Part shown: piece after piece, positions 1 to 5,911 of the stretch
How the letters are laid out: every line of letters begins with the position of its first letter
Numbering within the stretch: position 1 is the first letter of the stretch
The notes under the pieces: generated by a model
Told to the model about the DNA's origin: nothing
Seen by the model: only the letters and a program-made list of their open reading frames with translations
Databases searched by the model: none
Program-made: the position numbers and the translations under genes
From: JANWXR01 sp033577755
GTDB taxonomy: Bacteria; Chloroflexota; Anaerolineae; Anaerolineales; UBA6663
Length of the DNA stretch: 17,072 nt
Reading direction: 5' to 3'
Assembly: GCA_033577755.1 (NCBI GenBank)
Contig: JAVQXV010000057.1
Span: 1 to 17,072 of the forward strand

Positions 1-30
1 GTTTCTTCGTGTTTCTTCGTGTGACTTCGT
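1..30. repeat. Tandem decamer repeat upstream of the first gene
   Basis: Three 10-bp units, GTTTCTTCGT, GTTTCTTCGT and GTGACTTCGT, lie end to end and finish 18 bases before the first start codon. They look like the edge of a longer array outside the window. No promoter or strong ribosome binding site can be separated from the array; AAAGAAG at 39-45 is a weak candidate. Confidence 0.7.
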
Positions 31-48
31 GGATTCTAAAGAAGTACT

Positions 49-843
49 ATGCCCAGATACGACTTTGATTACTCAGTCGAGAACTCAATCGCCACGATTA
101 CGCTGAACCGGCCGGAAGTGCTCAACGCTCTCACGTTCGAGATCTACGCCCAGTTGCGCGACCTGTTCGCGGCGCTGCGTGACGACGAGGCGGTGAAGGC
201 CGTCATCATCACCGGCGCGGGGCGCGCCTTTTGCAGCGGCGGCGACGTGCACAAAATCATCGGCGAGGTGCTGAAGCGCGACATGCGCGGGCATCTCGAA
301 TTCTGCCGGATGACGGGCCACCTCGTCCGCAACATGCGGCTGCTGCCCAAGCCCATCATCGCTGCCGTCAACGGCCTGGCCGCCGGCGCGGGCGCCGTCA
401 TCGCGCTGGCCGCCGATTTGCGCGTGGTGGCCGAGGGCGCGAAGTTCGCCTTCTTGTTCACGCGCGTCGGCCTGACCGGCGCGGACATGGGCGCAGCGTT
501 TCTGCTGCCGCGCGTGGTCGGGCAAGGCCGGGCGATGGAACTGCTGCTGCTGGGCGACGACGTGGACGCCGCGACCGCCGAGCGAATCGGGCTGGCCAAC
601 CGCGTGGTTCCCCTCGAGCAGCTGTTGCCCACCGCGCGCGAACTCGCCGAGCGGCTCGCCGGCGGCCCCACCTACGCCCTCGGCATGACGAAGCTGATGG
701 TGAACAACGAATGGACGATGGACCTGAACGCCGCGCTCGAGGCCGAAGCTCAGGCCCAGGCGCTGATGATGATGGGCGAAGACCACCGCGCCTTCTACGA
801 GGCGTTCACCGAGAAGAGGAAACCTGAGTTCAGAGGCAAATGA
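49..843 (+). CDS. Enoyl-CoA hydratase/isomerase (crotonase) family protein
   Basis: This 264-residue crotonase-fold protein acts on CoA thioesters in the cytoplasm. The oxyanion-hole segments are AFCSGGDVH (60-68) and NGLAAGAGAVIALAADLR (108-125). The segment AFLFTRVGLTGADMGA (134-149) and the C-terminus EKRKPEF are typical, from memory, of the crotonase encoded beside 2-aminobenzoate-CoA ligase, Rid and acyl-CoA dehydrogenase genes in proteobacterial 2-aminobenzoyl-CoA clusters, which is also the arrangement here. The two catalytic glutamates of classical hydratases (Glu144 and Glu164 of the rat enzyme) align to Val117 and Phe137, so ordinary crotonyl-CoA hydration is doubtful; Asp146 is a possible replacement acid. 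The length is normal for the family. The stop codon lies inside a heptamer array. The family call is firm; the substrate is inferred from neighbours. Confidence 0.93.
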   Translation: MPRYDFDYSVENSIATITLNRPEVLNALTFEIYAQLRDLFAALRDDEAVKAVIITGAGRAFCSGGDVHKIIGEVLKRDMRGHLEFCRMTGHLVRNMRLLPKPIIAAVNGLAAGAGAVIALAADLRVVAEGAKFAFLFTRVGLTGADMGAAFLLPRVVGQGRAMELLLLGDDVDAATAERIGLANRVVPLEQLLPTARELAERLAGGPTYALGMTKLMVNNEWTMDLNAALEAEAQAQALMMMGEDHRAFYEAFTEKRKPEFRGK

Positions 844-881
844 CCGATGACTAGAGACTGAAGACTAAAGACAGATGACTT
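840..881. repeat. Heptamer array (ATGACTG-like) overlapping a stop codon
   Basis: Six consecutive 7-bp units (ATGACCG, ATGACTA, GAGACTG, AAGACTA, AAGACAG, ATGACTT) begin at the last base before, and include, the TGA of the crotonase gene. The units are the reverse complement of the CARTCWT units that follow at 894-984. The two arrays therefore form an imperfect inverted repeat; for example 855-866 matches the reverse complement of 964-975 over 12 bases. Confidence 0.75.
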
Positions 882-893
882 GAGCCGCTCACC

Positions 894-984
894 AATCTTC
901 AATCTTCAATCTTCAATCTTCAGTCTTCAATCTTCAGTCTTCAATCTTCAGTCTCCAATCTTCAGTCTTCAGTCTTCAATCTCC
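894..984. repeat. Tandem heptamer array AATCTTC/AGTCTTC, 13 units
   Basis: Exactly 13 units of 7 bp: mostly AATCTTC alternating with AGTCTTC, with two units ending in CTCC instead of CTTC. Degenerate AATCACC-type copies continue to about 1007. The array is open in one forward frame, producing repetitive IFNLQSS-like residues if read, but this is not expected to be protein. It fills most of the space between the crotonase and Rid genes. It resembles in form the heptameric short tandem repeats described in cyanobacteria, though the sequence is not claimed to be the same. Confidence 0.9.
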
Positions 985-1020
985 AATCACACCAATCACC
1001 AATCACCCTTCATCCCTCCC

Positions 1021-1446
1021 ATGCCCACCCTTCTCAACCCTCCCTCCCTTGCCAAGCCCTCCGGTTACTCACACGGCGTCCTGGTCGAGGGCGGGCGCGT
1101 GCTGTTCCTCGCCGGGCAGACGGGGATGGACGCAACGGGCCGCATCGCGCATCCGGGCGACCTGGTCGCGCAGTTCGAGCAGGCGTTGAGCAATCTGAAG
1201 GCTGTGTTAGAGGCAGCCGGCGGGGCTATGAGCGACCTCGTCAAGCTCACCATCTTCGTCACCGACAAGCAGCGCTACCGCGAAAACCTGAAGGCGCTCG
1301 GTGAAACGTACCGTTCGATCGTCGGCAAGCATTACCCCGCCATGACGCTGGTGGAAGTGAAGAGCTTGTTTGATGATGAAGCCATGGTGGAGGTCGAGGG
1401 TATCGCAGTCATCGGTCATCAGTCATCAGTCTTCAGCCATCCGTAA
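1021..1446 (+). CDS. Rid (YjgF/YER057c/UK114) family protein
   Basis: This 141-residue member of the small trimeric Rid family starts at the ATG at 1021, where MPTLLNPPSLAKPSGYSHGV begins the conserved domain. The longer open frame back to 880 is only translated repeat. Family features are FLAGQTGMDATGRI, a segment ending NLKAVLEAAGG, and YPAMTLVEVKSLFDDEAMVEVEGIAVI. The arginine that binds the imine carboxylate in canonical RidA (PARSCVEV in the enteric protein) is Met here, so classical 2-iminobutanoate deaminase activity is unlikely. A role on an amino- or imino-CoA pathway intermediate is inferred from the flanking catabolic genes. The normal fold ends near IAVIG; the last residues, HQSSVFSHP, and the stop codon are encoded by a heptamer repeat array. 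Confidence 0.9.
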   Translation: MPTLLNPPSLAKPSGYSHGVLVEGGRVLFLAGQTGMDATGRIAHPGDLVAQFEQALSNLKAVLEAAGGAMSDLVKLTIFVTDKQRYRENLKALGETYRSIVGKHYPAMTLVEVKSLFDDEAMVEVEGIAVIGHQSSVFSHP

Positions 1447-1464
1447 TCGGCCATCGGCTATCAG
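1409..1464. repeat. Heptamer array (TCATCAG-like) spanning ridA stop and spacer
   Basis: Eight 7-bp units (TCATCGG, TCATCAG twice, TCTTCAG, CCATCCG, TAATCGG, CCATCGG, CTATCAG) run through the last codons and stop (1444-1446) of the Rid gene. They end six bases before the acyl-CoA dehydrogenase ATG. TCATCAG rotates to CAGTCAT, so this belongs to the same CARTCWT family as the array at 894-984. No Shine-Dalgarno motif survives in the spacer. Confidence 0.8.
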
Positions 1465-1470
1465 CAAGCA

Positions 1471-2619
1471 ATGGATTTTTCACTCACCGAAGCCCAGGTC
1501 AAAATTCAGCAGCGCGCACGCGCGTTTGCGCAGGAGCGTGTGGCGCCGCTGGCGCGCGAGATGGATGAGCGCGGGGCGATGCCGCCCTCGCTGGTGCGCG
1601 AGATGGCCGACCTCGGCCTGCTCGGCGGGCCGCTGCCGGCGGAGTACGGCGGCGGTGGGTGGGACGCGGTCTCGCTGGCGCTGTGCTACGAAGAGCTGGG
1701 CCGCGCCGACTCCTCGGTGCGCGGGTTCATGACCGTGCACACCAGCCTGGTCTCGCAATGTATCCTGGCATGGGGCACAGAGGAGCAGAAGCAGCGCTAT
1801 CTGCCGAAGTTGATTCGCGGCGAGTGGATCGGCTGCTACTGCCTCACCGAGCCGAACGCCGGCAGCGATGCCGCGAGCATCGAGACCACGGCGACTGAGG
1901 ACGGCGACGATTACGTGCTAAACGGCGAGAAAATCTGGATCACCAACGGCGGCATCGCCGACCTGGCCATCGTGTTTGCCTCGCGTGACCGGTCGCTGAG
2001 ACACAAGGGACTGTGCGCTTTCCTGGTCGAGACGAACACGCCGGGCTTCCTCCGCGAGAAGATGCCGGGCCGTGAACTCGGCCACCGCGCCTCCGACCAC
2101 GCCCATCTCCGCTTCGAGAACCTGCGCGTGCCGAAGACGGCCCTGCTCGGCGCGGCGGGCGAGGGCTTCAAGGTGGCGATGTCGGCGCTTGACCACGGGC
2201 GGCTGGGTGTGGCGGCGGGCGCGCTCGGCGTGGCACAGGCCTGCCTCGAGGCCTGCGTGGCGTTCGCTCGCAGCCGGCGGCAGTTCGGCCAGCGCATCGG
2301 CGATTTCGAAATGATTCAGGCCACGATCGCCGATATGGCCGCCGACGTGGACGCCGCGCGGCTGCTGGTGTACCGGGCGGCTTGGCTGAAGGACCGCGGC
2401 GAGCCGACGACCCGCGCTACTTCAATCGCGAAGCTATTTGCTGTCGAAGCCGCCGTGCGCGCAGCCAACGAGGCGGTGCTGCTGCACGGCGGGCGCGGCT
2501 ACTCGAACGAGTATCCCGTGGAGCGTCACCTCCGCGACATCAAAGGGTTACAAATCTACGAAGGCACATCGCACATTCAACGCATCGTCATTGCCCGTGA
2601 TCTCATCGGCAAAGCGTAG
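1471..2619 (+). CDS. Acyl-CoA dehydrogenase family protein
   Basis: This 382-residue FAD-dependent acyl-CoA dehydrogenase has the usual full length. It begins MDFSLTEAQVKIQQRARAFA (helical N-terminal domain). The flavin and substrate signature CYCLTEPNAGSDAAS follows, then the KIWITNGG beta-domain segment and the C-terminal helical domain with RRQFGQRI and LHGGRGYSNEYPVERHLRDI. The catalytic base is the Glu of YEGTSHIQR (Glu364), in the position used by short- and medium-chain enzymes. It would oxidise a CoA ester to the 2,3-enoyl-CoA and pass electrons to ETF. The start is the ATG directly after the heptamer array. In this operon it probably dehydrogenates an alicyclic or ring-derived CoA ester, but the residues seen do not fix the substrate; glutaryl-CoA-like and cyclohexane-carboxyl-CoA-like substrates remain possible. 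Confidence 0.95.
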   Translation: MDFSLTEAQVKIQQRARAFAQERVAPLAREMDERGAMPPSLVREMADLGLLGGPLPAEYGGGGWDAVSLALCYEELGRADSSVRGFMTVHTSLVSQCILAWGTEEQKQRYLPKLIRGEWIGCYCLTEPNAGSDAASIETTATEDGDDYVLNGEKIWITNGGIADLAIVFASRDRSLRHKGLCAFLVETNTPGFLREKMPGRELGHRASDHAHLRFENLRVPKTALLGAAGEGFKVAMSALDHGRLGVAAGALGVAQACLEACVAFARSRRQFGQRIGDFEMIQATIADMAADVDAARLLVYRAAWLKDRGEPTTRATSIAKLFAVEAAVRAANEAVLLHGGRGYSNEYPVERHLRDIKGLQIYEGTSHIQRIVIARDLIGKA

Positions 2620-2656
2620 AGGCGCACCGCAGCGCGTCTCTGCGGGAGGCGAAACC

Positions 2657-4210
2657 ATGAAAGCAGCCGACCTTCCCCTGTACTACAACGCCGTCAACAT
2701 CCTTGAGCACAACCTGGCGGTACGAGCGGATAAAGTGGCGCTGTACACGCCGGAGCGCGAGCTGACCTTCCGGCAAGTGGCGGAAGAAGTCAACCGGCTC
2801 GGCAACGCGCTCAAGCGCCTCGACATCCGTATGGGCGAGTACGTCGGCATTCTCTCGCTCGATTGCGCCGAGTGGGCCATCGCCTACTTCGCCATCATGA
2901 AGATCGGCGCGATTGCGGTGGGGATGAACACCCTGCTCAAGCCGCACGAACACGCCTACGTGCTCCGCGACTGCCGGGCGCGCGCCCTGATCGTCCACCA
3001 GGCGCTGCTGCCGGCGCTCGACGAAATCCGCCCACAACTAGACTTCGTCAAGCACATCATCGTCATCGGAGGCAGTGGCGCGGCAGGCGACCTCGACTAC
3101 GCGGCGCTGATCCGCGATGAACCGACCGAGCTGGCGGTCGCACCCACGCATCGCGAGGACTTCTGTGCACTCAACTACTCCAGTGGCAGCACCGGCGAGC
3201 CGAAGGGCATCCTGCACGCGCACAAAGACCTGCCCATCACCGCCCAGCTGTGGGCGGTGAACGTGCTCGGCCTGCGCGAGAGCGACCGCACACTGGCGAC
3301 CGCCAAGCTGTTCTTCACCTTCGGCACGGGCGGCAACCTGGTGTTCCCCTGGTTCGTCGGGGCCAGCTGCGTGCTGATGGCCGCGCCGCCGCGCGTCGTC
3401 ACCAACGTCCTCGAGCACATCCAGCGCTTCCGGCCCACCATTCTGTACAACGCGCCCACCGGCTACGCAGCGATCCTGGCAAACGAAGATTTCCAGAACG
3501 GCAAGTACGATCTGTCGTCGCTTCGCTTGTGTGTGTCGGCGGGCGAGTCGCTGCCGGCTTCGGTGTGGCATGCCTGGAAGGAGCGCACCGGGCTGGACAT
3601 CATTGACGGCATCGGCTCGACGGAGGTATGGCACATCTTCATTTCAAACCGGCCCGGCGACATCCGCCCCGGCAGCAGCGGCAAGCCCGTGCCCGGCTAC
3701 GAGGTGAAGATTGTGGACGAGGATGGAAATCCGGTAAAGCCGGGCGAGGTGGGCAACCTGCTGGTGAAGAGCGAGACCACGGCGCTGTTCTATCTGCATC
3801 AGTCCGAAAAGAGCCGCAAGACCTTCCTCGGTGAGTGGCTGTTCACCGGCGACAAGTATAGAGTGGACGAGGACGGCTATTACTGGCACGCCGGCCGGTC
3901 GGATGACATGCTCAAGGTCGGCGGCATTTGGGTGTCGCCGGTGGAAGTGGAAAGCACGCTGGTTAGCCATCCGGCAGTGCTCGAAGCGGCGGTGGTCGGG
4001 CAGAAAGATGCCTCGAACCTTATCAAGCCCAAGGCCTTCGTGGTGCTGAAGGAGGGCTACCCGGCGAACGAGGCCACCAAACAGGCGCTCATTGAGCACT
4101 GCAAAGAGAAAATGGCCGAATACAAGCGCCCGCGCTGGATCGAGTTCGTGCCCGAGCTGCCCAAGACGGCGACCGGCAAGATTCAACGGTTCCGCCTCAG
4201 AGAGGGCTAA
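2657..4210 (+). CDS. Benzoate-type (2-aminobenzoate/benzoate) CoA ligase, AMP-forming
   Basis: This 517-residue ANL-superfamily acyl/aryl-CoA synthetase converts a carboxylic acid, ATP and CoA to the acyl-CoA, AMP and pyrophosphate. The start at 2657 is set by GGGAGG at 2643-2648; an upstream extension to 2438 would overlap the dehydrogenase. Motifs seen are the P-loop YSSGSTGEPKG (174-184), KLFFTFGTGGNLVFPWFVGA, the hinge GRSDDMLKVGG (413-423) with the thiolation-state hinge residue Asp416, and the acyl-adenylation lysine in KTATGKIQRFRLR (Lys508). Spacing and segment sequences are those of the benzoate-CoA ligase family rather than acetyl-CoA or long-chain synthetases. With crotonase, Rid and dehydrogenase genes upstream, 2-aminobenzoate (anthranilate) is the favoured substrate. 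This is a context inference; benzoate, salicylate or an alicyclic acid are alternatives. Confidence 0.92.
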   Translation: MKAADLPLYYNAVNILEHNLAVRADKVALYTPERELTFRQVAEEVNRLGNALKRLDIRMGEYVGILSLDCAEWAIAYFAIMKIGAIAVGMNTLLKPHEHAYVLRDCRARALIVHQALLPALDEIRPQLDFVKHIIVIGGSGAAGDLDYAALIRDEPTELAVAPTHREDFCALNYSSGSTGEPKGILHAHKDLPITAQLWAVNVLGLRESDRTLATAKLFFTFGTGGNLVFPWFVGASCVLMAAPPRVVTNVLEHIQRFRPTILYNAPTGYAAILANEDFQNGKYDLSSLRLCVSAGESLPASVWHAWKERTGLDIIDGIGSTEVWHIFISNRPGDIRPGSSGKPVPGYEVKIVDEDGNPVKPGEVGNLLVKSETTALFYLHQSEKSRKTFLGEWLFTGDKYRVDEDGYYWHAGRSDDMLKVGGIWVSPVEVESTLVSHPAVLEAAVVGQKDASNLIKPKAFVVLKEGYPANEATKQALIEHCKEKMAEYKRPRWIEFVPELPKTATGKIQRFRLREG

Positions 4211-4331
4211 AGCGTGTCGCCTGTTTGGGTCAAAGACCTGTCGGGGTGGGGCGAGGAACGTTGTGACTCTCAAACCCCGTGTGCGCGTCACCGTCAGGTC
4301 TGGCGTTCTGGATTGAGCAATTCGCTGACAG

Positions 4332-4352
4332 CCTTTGCGTGCACACGCACGC
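4332..4352. repeat. Dispersed GC-rich repeat with small hairpin
   Basis: CCTTTGCGTGCACACG (4332-4347) recurs as an exact 16-bp reverse complement at 13111-13126. Its core GCGTGCACACG appears again at 13245-13255. Locally, GCGTGC (4337-4342) can pair with GCACGC (4347-4352) over a 4-base loop. The rest of 4211-4360, after the ligase stop, shows no gene and no clear terminator. Confidence 0.55.
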
Positions 4353-4362
4353 TGCAACGCGC

Positions 4363-4392
4363 TTGCTTCTGCTCGCCCACTCGTGCTAAACT
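4363..4392 (+). promoter_or_regulatory. Putative promoter of the hisS leader transcript
   Basis: An extended -10 element, TGCTAAACT (TG at 4384-4385, hexamer TAAACT at 4387-4392), follows a weak -35 TTGCTT (4363-4368) with an 18-base spacer. The expected start of transcription is about 4398-4400. That coincides with the A of the leader ATG at 4399, so the leader mRNA would be leaderless. Confidence 0.55.
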
Positions 4393-4398
4393 CGCGGC

Positions 4399-4473
4399 AT
4401 GTTCGCTAATCCGGTGGTCTCGGCGCGACCACATCATCATCATTTTGGGGAGAGTGAGCCTGGCCTGGGCTGA
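4399..4473 (+). CDS. His-rich leader peptide controlling hisS
   Basis: A 24-codon ORF, beginning MFANPVVSARPHHHHFGE, has four tandem CAT codons (4432-4443) and a TGA at 4471-4473. It ends 72 bases before hisS and 29 bases before a perfect terminator hairpin. Runs of the cognate codon in a short leader ORF are the hallmark of ribosome-mediated attenuation, as in hisL of the enteric his operon. Here the controlled gene is the synthetase itself. No Shine-Dalgarno precedes the ATG; the adjacent promoter would place the transcript start at the ATG. A GTG at 4414 is a shorter alternative start in the same frame. The peptide has no expected function once made. The ORF is a prediction from composition and context. 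Confidence 0.75.
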   Translation: MFANPVVSARPHHHHFGESEPGLG

Positions 4474-4510
4474 GAACGTGTTGACCACCTTGCACGGAAG
4501 AGCGCGGGCC
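4462..4510 (+). promoter_or_regulatory. Antiterminator of the hisS attenuator
   Basis: GGCCTGGGCT (4462-4471) can pair with AGCGCGGGCC (4501-4510): nine of ten positions pair, including one G-U, with one G-G mismatch at 4468/4504. The 3' arm contains nearly the whole 5' arm of the terminator (4503-4509), so the two structures exclude each other. The 5' arm overlaps the last leader codons and the first base of the stop codon. A ribosome terminating at 4471-4473 would cover it and let the terminator form. A ribosome stalled on the His codons (4432-4443) would leave it free. A separate hairpin, GTGGTC (4414-4419) with GACCAC (4427-4432), sits just before the His codons, and 4413-4419 also complements 4483-4489. 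Confidence 0.65.
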
Positions 4511-4531
4511 ACCTGCCCGCGTTTTGTTTTT
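4503..4531 (+). terminator. Intrinsic terminator/attenuator upstream of hisS
   Basis: CGCGGGC (4503-4509) pairs perfectly with GCCCGCG (4515-4521) over the loop CACCT, followed by TTTTGTTTTT (4522-4531). It stands before the hisS ribosome binding site and downstream of the hisS leader promoter, so it should stop hisS transcription unless the antiterminator forms. Confidence 0.85.
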
Positions 4532-4545
4532 CCTAGGAGCCTATC

Positions 4546-5817
4546 GTGAAAATCAACATTCCCACCGTCAAAGGTGCGCGCGATTTTTATCCTGAGCAGA
4601 TGGCCCTGCGCAACTGGCTCTATGAAAATATGCGGGCCGCCTCGCAGGCCTTCGGCTATCAGGAGTATGACGGGCCGTTCCTGGAGACGCTCGAACTGTA
4701 CGCGGCCAAGTCCGGCGAAGAGCTGCTCAAGGAGAACTTTGTCCTGAAAGACCGCAGCGGCGAGACGCTCACCCTACGCCCTGAGCTGACGCCCTCGTTG
4801 GCGCGCATGGTGGCGGCGCGGCAGGCGCAGCTCCCCCGGCCCATCCGCTGGTGGAGCTTCGGCCCATTCTGGCGCTACGAACGCCCGCAGAAGGGCCGCT
4901 CGCGCGAGTTCTTCCAGTGGAACGTAGACCTGCTCGGCGTGGATAGCCCGGCAGCGGACGCCGAGCTGGCTGCCGTCATGGTAACCTTCTTCACCAGAAT
5001 CGGCTTTACGCCGGCAGAGATCAGGGTGCAGTTCAACAATCGCCGCCTGATGGATGGCGAAATCGCCGCGCTCGGCCTGACCGCCAACAAGCTCAATGTT
5101 TTCAAACTCATTGACAAGCGGGACAAGATGAAGGCAGACGCCTGGGCTGCCTACGCCGAAGAATTAGGCCTCTCGAAGGAGCAGCTGACTCGCCTTCAAA
5201 CCGTGCTCGACCGGCGCGACCTGTGGCGGAAGTCCGAGGAGTGCATCGCCTTCCTCGAAGCCGCCGAAGCGCTCGGCATCCGCGATTTCCTGGAGTATGA
5301 CCCGACCGTGGTGCGCGGCCTTGACTACTACACCGGGACGGTCTTCGAGGCCCGCGACCGGGAAGGGGAATTCCGCGCCATTCTGGGCGGCGGGCGTTAT
5401 GACGACCTGGTCAGCGCCCTCGGCGGCGAACGGCTGCCCGGCGTGGGCTTTGCGATGGGCGATGTGGTCATCGGGCTGGTGGCGCAGAAGTACGGCAAGG
5501 TGCCACCCCTGCGCACCTCGCCGACGGAAGTGCTGGTGACCGCTTTCAGCACCGAAACTGTGATGGATTCCCTGCGTCTGGCAGCCGAGCTGCGGGCTGC
5601 CGGCCTGCGCGCCGAGTGGTACCCGGAACCCGTCAAGCTCGACAAGCAATTACGTTATGCCAATGCGACCGGCGTCCGCTTTGCTGCCATTCTCGGGCCG
5701 GACGAGTTGGCACAGGGGAAAGTTATGTTGAAAGACTTAAGCAGCCGGACGCAGATGGCGCTGCCACGAGAGGAAGTGGCGGCCGCTATTCGGGATAAGC
5801 TAGCCTCGGCGACATAA
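4546..5817 (+). CDS. hisS: Histidyl-tRNA synthetase
   Basis: This 423-residue class II synthetase charges tRNA-His with histidine. It starts at GTG 4546, with AGGAG at 4535-4539. The protein opens KGARDFYP, the usual HisRS N-terminus. Class II motif 2 is FGPFWRYERPQKGRSREFFQWNVDLLG (105-131). The histidine-specific signature RGLDYYTGTVFE begins at Arg257, and motif 3 includes GGGRYDDL and GVGFAMGD. The C-terminal anticodon-binding domain runs from about residue 325 to the end. Length and motifs are complete. It lies behind a His-codon leader and terminator and is followed 95 bases later by tRNA-His, making a compact histidine-charging locus. Expression is predicted to rise when charged tRNA-His is scarce. 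Confidence 0.98.
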   Translation: MKINIPTVKGARDFYPEQMALRNWLYENMRAASQAFGYQEYDGPFLETLELYAAKSGEELLKENFVLKDRSGETLTLRPELTPSLARMVAARQAQLPRPIRWWSFGPFWRYERPQKGRSREFFQWNVDLLGVDSPAADAELAAVMVTFFTRIGFTPAEIRVQFNNRRLMDGEIAALGLTANKLNVFKLIDKRDKMKADAWAAYAEELGLSKEQLTRLQTVLDRRDLWRKSEECIAFLEAAEALGIRDFLEYDPTVVRGLDYYTGTVFEARDREGEFRAILGGGRYDDLVSALGGERLPGVGFAMGDVVIGLVAQKYGKVPPLRTSPTEVLVTAFSTETVMDSLRLAAELRAAGLRAEWYPEPVKLDKQLRYANATGVRFAAILGPDELAQGKVMLKDLSSRTQMALPREEVAAAIRDKLASAT

Positions 5818-5872
5818 GTCGGCAATTTATTTTCCCGATGTGGAAGATTTTGTCGGCTGCCTATGCAAAACA

Positions 5873-5881
5873 TGATAGAAT
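5873..5881 (+). promoter_or_regulatory. Extended -10 promoter for tRNA-His
   Basis: TGATAGAAT (TG at 5873-5874, hexamer TAGAAT 5876-5881) is a good extended -10, with a start expected near 5888 and a 5' leader of about 24 bases before the mature tRNA. No -35 at optimal spacing is evident; TTGTCG at 5850-5855 is 20 bases away. Confidence 0.5.
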
Positions 5882-5911
5882 CCGGGCGGCATCGGCAACG
5901 GCCGGTGGCAT

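Noticed and set aside
894..984. CRISPR array
   Set aside because: The units are 7 bp with no spacers and no cas genes nearby; it is a simple tandem repeat.
880..1020. N-terminal extension of the Rid gene
   Set aside because: It would be a translation of the heptamer array (repeating FNLQSS); the Rid domain begins at the ATG at 1021.
2438..2656. 73-residue extension of the CoA ligase
   Set aside because: It overlaps the acyl-CoA dehydrogenase coding region in another frame; ATG 2657 has a good ribosome binding site.
4399..4545. T-box riboswitch upstream of hisS
   Set aside because: No T-box core (UGGNACCGCG-like) and no long stem I; the region is only about 150 bases, and the His-codon ORF with its antiterminator explains it better.
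4214..4549. 111-codon ORF across the hisS leader region
   Set aside because: It overlaps the promoter, leader and terminator and runs past the hisS start in another frame, with no recognisable protein; it is a chance open frame in GC-rich DNA.
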